Assembly: GCA_025353965.1 (NCBI GenBank)
Contig: JANXNS010000143.1
Location: 1-34,945 of the forward strand
Length of the DNA: 34,945 bases
From: Aquihabitans sp.
GTDB lineage: Bacteria > Actinomycetota > Acidimicrobiia > Acidimicrobiales > Iamiaceae
Direction of reading: 5' to 3'
Each line of letters begins with the position of its first letter. The first letter of the stretch is position 1. Both the position numbers and the translations under genes were made by a program. Under the pieces are notes generated by a model. The model saw nothing but the letters and a program-made list of their open reading frames with translations. It had not been told where the DNA came from and did not search any database. Positions 32,870-34,945 of the stretch are shown one piece after another.

Positions 32870-32882
32870 CTCCTCGGAGGAG
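32870..32882 (-). promoter_or_regulatory. lon ribosome binding site inside a short hairpin
   Basis: In the lon mRNA the sequence CUCCU-CCG-AGGAG forms a 5-base stem with a 3-base loop that covers the Shine-Dalgarno GAGGAG, five bases before the GTG. A second UCCUCC stretch further upstream offers an alternative partner. The stem is short, so it could open with temperature or with ribosome binding. Confidence 0.4.
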
Positions 32883-32914
32883 TAGTGGAGGACTAACACA
32901 ACGATGCCAACAAA

Positions 32915-32935
32915 GTTGCTATTCCCCTACTCAAG
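32915..32935 (-). promoter_or_regulatory. HAIR-like site upstream of lon (candidate HspR operator)
   Basis: The HspR-binding HAIR consensus is CTTGAGT-N7-ACTCAAG. Here one half is perfect (ACTCAAG, 32929-32935) and the other, GTTGCTA (32915-32921), keeps TTG at exactly the right spacing, 10 of 14 positions in all. Flanking CAAA and TTTG extend the symmetry. A HAIR site upstream of lon is known in Streptomyces, but no HspR gene is in this window. Confidence 0.35.
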
Positions 32936-33058
32936 TTTGGAAAAAGTTGACCATTTGAGTCGACGTTCTCTCGCTGAGGGTGTAATACCATCCCTGACCA
33001 GGTTGTTCTCGTCTCTTCCCAAGCCTCAAGTTCCAGTCGAGGGTGAGACTTTTCCGCC

Positions 33059-33559
33059 TTAGCTGGCTTCGGTTGCCTCTTCTATGCCTTGGAGCAGCGT
33101 GTTCCAGGCGAGGGTGGCGCATTTGATGCGCACCGGGAACTTGACCACGCCGCGGAGTGCTTCCAGATCCCCGAGCTTTACGCCCGCATCGGCCTGGGCT
33201 TCCGCTTCTGCTGCTTCGGCATCGAGCTCGGCTTCGGTGTCGAGCGACGACTCGTGAAGCGACATCATGCCCTTGAAGGCGCGGGTGAGGGCCTTGACCT
33301 CGACGATGGTCTTGTCCCTGACCGCAGCCGACATCATCGATGCGGACGACTGGCTGATCGAGCAGCCCGTCCCACCAATACGGATATCGGTCACCGTGTT
33401 GGTGTCGTCGATGTCCAGGTAGACCACGATCTCGTCGCCACACAGCGGGTTGAAACCCTCCGTCCGGGTGGCCGGGGGTGACGCCAGCTCTCCCCGGTTC
33501 CGGGGGGAGCGGTAATGGTCGAGGATGATCTCGCGGTAGAGATCCTCGAGTCCTGGCAT
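33059..33559 (-). CDS. sufU: SUF system zinc-dependent sulfurtransferase SufU
   Basis: SufU accepts sulfur from the cysteine desulfurase SufS, using a zinc site. The 166-aa protein has the IscU-like ligands C40 and D42 in PLCGDEI, C66 in GTGCSISQSSASMM and C147 in RIKCATLAW. Compared with Bacillus subtilis SufU it carries an extra acidic, alanine-rich stretch at about 107-126 before LGDLEAL. The ATG at 33559 has GAGG upstream. It follows sufS after 46 bases on the same strand and is likely co-transcribed with it. Zinc-ligand spacing and the 18-odd residue gap after C66 favour SufU over IscU. Confidence 0.94.
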   Translation of the reverse strand: MPGLEDLYREIILDHYRSPRNRGELASPPATRTEGFNPLCGDEIVVYLDIDDTNTVTDIRIGGTGCSISQSSASMMSAAVRDKTIVEVKALTRAFKGMMSLHESSLDTEAELDAEAAEAEAQADAGVKLGDLEALRGVVKFPVRIKCATLAWNTLLQGIEEATEAS

Positions 33560-33605
33560 AGGTGAGCCTCGCTGTGTGGTTCGGGATGGCTGAACGCCGG
33601 CGCGA

Positions 33606-34862
33606 TCAGAACGAGAAGAAGTCTGCCGCTTCGGCGAGGGCGTCGGCCAACGCATCGACATCGTCGGTATCGTTATAGATGTAGAACGAGGCCCTGGCGG
33701 TTGCGCCTACGCCGAGCACCTTCATAAGGGGCTTGGCGCAATGGTGGCCGGGGCGCACGCAAACGGCGTGCTGGTCAAGGACTTGCGAGAGGTCGTGGGG
33801 GTGGATGCCCTCCATGGCGAGCGAGAGAACGCCGCCCCGGCTGTGGGCGCCTGCCGGACCGTGGATGGTGAGTTGCTCGCCAAACCGTTCGGTGAGCGCG
33901 TGGAGCGCGTAGGCGGTGAGGCTGATCTCGTGTTCGCGAATAGCGTCCATGCCCAGGGCATCCAGGTAGTCCACCGCCGCGTGAAGGCCAATGATTTCCG
34001 CCACAGGCGGGGTGCCGGCCTCGAACTTGGCGGGCAGGTCTGCCGGCACGAAACCGTCGAGCGTGACGTTGAGGATCATGCCGCCGCCCCCCAGGAACGG
34101 GGGCATGGCTTCCAGGAGGGCCTCGCGGCCCCACAGAACGCCGACTCCCGTGGGCCCAAGCATCTTGTGGCCCGAGAACGCCGCAAAATCCACGCCTAGG
34201 GCGACCAAATCGGTGGCTTGGTGGGGAACGGACTGGCAGGCGTCTAGGCAAACCAAGGCGCCAGCGGCATGGGCTCTGGCCGTGAGTTCGGCCACTGGAG
34301 TGAGCGTGCCCGTTACGTTGGACATAGCGGTGAGCGCCAGGATCTTGACGCCATCCAGCAGGACATCCAGGTTTGTGAGATCTAGCTGGGCATCTGCCGT
34401 GAGGGGAATCCAGCGAATCTCAAAGCCCTTCTCGGCTTGGAGTTGGAACCACGGAACAATGTTGGCGTGGTGCTCTAGCTGGGTGAGCAAGACCACATCT
34501 CCAGGGCCCAGGTTGCTCCCGCCCCACGACCGAGCCACCAGGTTGAGTGATTCGGTGGCGTTCTTGGAGAACAGCACCTCAGTCTCCGGGCTCGGGGCAC
34601 CAATGAACTGGCCGAGACGAATCCGTGATGCCTCCAGCGCGTTGGTTGCTGCTTCTGCGATTTCGTAGACGCCGCGGTGGACGTTGGCGTTGATGGTCTC
34701 GTAGTAGGTGGTCATGGCATCGATGACGACCTGGGGCTTCTGCGACGACGCCGCCGAATCGAGGTAGTGGATGGGCCCGCCTTCCAACACCCGCTGAAGG
34801 AGCGGGAAGTCGGCCTTGACCTTGGCGACGTCGAACGTGCGGGTGGCCTGCACGGTGCTCAT
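33606..34862 (-). CDS. sufS: Cysteine desulfurase SufS
   Basis: SufS removes sulfur from cysteine as an enzyme-bound persulfide for iron-sulfur cluster building and passes it to SufU. In the 418-aa protein the PLP lysine is K233 in AFSGHKMLGPTGVG, the PLP-facing region is TQLEHHANIVPW, and the persulfide cysteine is C375 in VRPGHHCAKPLM, in the RxGHHCA form of group II desulfurases. The ATG at 34862 gives the usual N-terminus; it overlaps the stop of an upstream gene as ATGA. An in-frame ATG at 34883 is unlikely because it lies inside that gene. The sufS-sufU pair is 11.7 kb from sufC and on the opposite strand. Confidence 0.95.
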   Translation of the reverse strand: MSTVQATRTFDVAKVKADFPLLQRVLEGGPIHYLDSAASSQKPQVVIDAMTTYYETINANVHRGVYEIAEAATNALEASRIRLGQFIGAPSPETEVLFSKNATESLNLVARSWGGSNLGPGDVVLLTQLEHHANIVPWFQLQAEKGFEIRWIPLTADAQLDLTNLDVLLDGVKILALTAMSNVTGTLTPVAELTARAHAAGALVCLDACQSVPHQATDLVALGVDFAAFSGHKMLGPTGVGVLWGREALLEAMPPFLGGGGMILNVTLDGFVPADLPAKFEAGTPPVAEIIGLHAAVDYLDALGMDAIREHEISLTAYALHALTERFGEQLTIHGPAGAHSRGGVLSLAMEGIHPHDLSQVLDQHAVCVRPGHHCAKPLMKVLGVGATARASFYIYNDTDDVDALADALAEAADFFSF

Positions 34863-34945
34863 GCGTCTACCGGCGTTCTCCACGATTCGTAGCCGTCGGC
34901 TTCTAGCCGGGCCACAATTTCCATACCGCCTGATTCCACGATGCG
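34859..34945 (-). CDS. C-terminal end of an unidentified protein, coupled to sufS (partial)
   Basis: An open frame enters from the right edge on the minus strand and encodes 28 residues before a TGA. The segment contains GGMEIVARLEADGYESW and ends in RTPVDA. The stop overlaps the sufS ATG as ATGA, the coupling pattern used throughout this window, so it is probably the end of a real gene in the sufS operon. Too little is present to name a family. Confidence 0.5.
   Translation of the reverse strand, partial: RIVESGGMEIVARLEADGYESWRTPVDA

Overview
The window is about 35 kb of GC-rich chromosome, packed with protein genes. I see no rRNA, tRNA, CRISPR array, transposase, phage gene or plasmid function, and no gene-free stretch as long as 300 bases; the largest gaps (10551-10680, 16131-16308, 23023-23188, 32865-33058) are under 200 bases. 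The gene set points to Actinomycetota, most likely an Acidimicrobiia-like lineage. The grounds are GTG/TTG starts, many start codons 5-8 bases after a TANNNT -10 hexamer (leaderless mRNAs), a psd-pssA pair, a Ddn-type F420-dependent reductase, SufU plus a Rieske ferredoxin with SufBDC, and a LivHM fusion permease. The phylum is fairly secure; the class is an inference.

Layout. (1) 1-3095, +: the end of leuB, then ilvE and cimA, for branched-chain amino acid synthesis with isoleucine made through citramalate. (2) 3131-6504, +: a tightly overlapped unit of a 180-aa unknown, psd, pssA and an MFS exporter; psd and pssA make phosphatidylethanolamine. (3) 6508-11781, -: a class III aminotransferase, an SGNH-hydrolase-like membrane protein paired with an MBOAT acyltransferase (probable surface-glycan acylation), and a Gfo/Idh/MocA oxidoreductase. 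(4) 11819-13836, +: an aldo/keto reductase translationally coupled to an SsuD-like flavin monooxygenase. (5) 13918-21945: the SUF iron-sulfur system, with sufB separated from sufD-Rieske-sufC by six unrelated genes. These are a MOSC protein, a small membrane protein, a Ddn-like reductase, a frameshifted metallo-beta-lactamase-fold gene, pantothenate kinase, and a four-cysteine protein. (6) 21968-23166: two copies of a long perfect palindrome flanking a two-gene exported-protein/lipoprotein cassette. (7) 23189-30462, +: pterin carbinolamine dehydratase, then a compact branched-chain-amino-acid-type ABC importer in three polypeptides. These are fused LivH-LivM, a 1004-aa fusion of an MFS transporter to both ABC ATPases, and a large binding protein. 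(8) 30459-34945, -: Lon protease, then sufU and sufS, and the end of an unidentified gene coupled to sufS.

The most unusual item is the MFS-LivF-LivG fusion at 25751-28765, which puts a secondary transporter and the two ATPases of a primary importer on one chain. Next are the palindrome pair and its cassette, the SUF genes split into three blocks, a palindrome in the sufB leader, and two possible heat-shock control elements in front of lon (a HAIR-like site and a hairpin covering the ribosome binding site). All functions are read from motifs and family knowledge; no database search was run.
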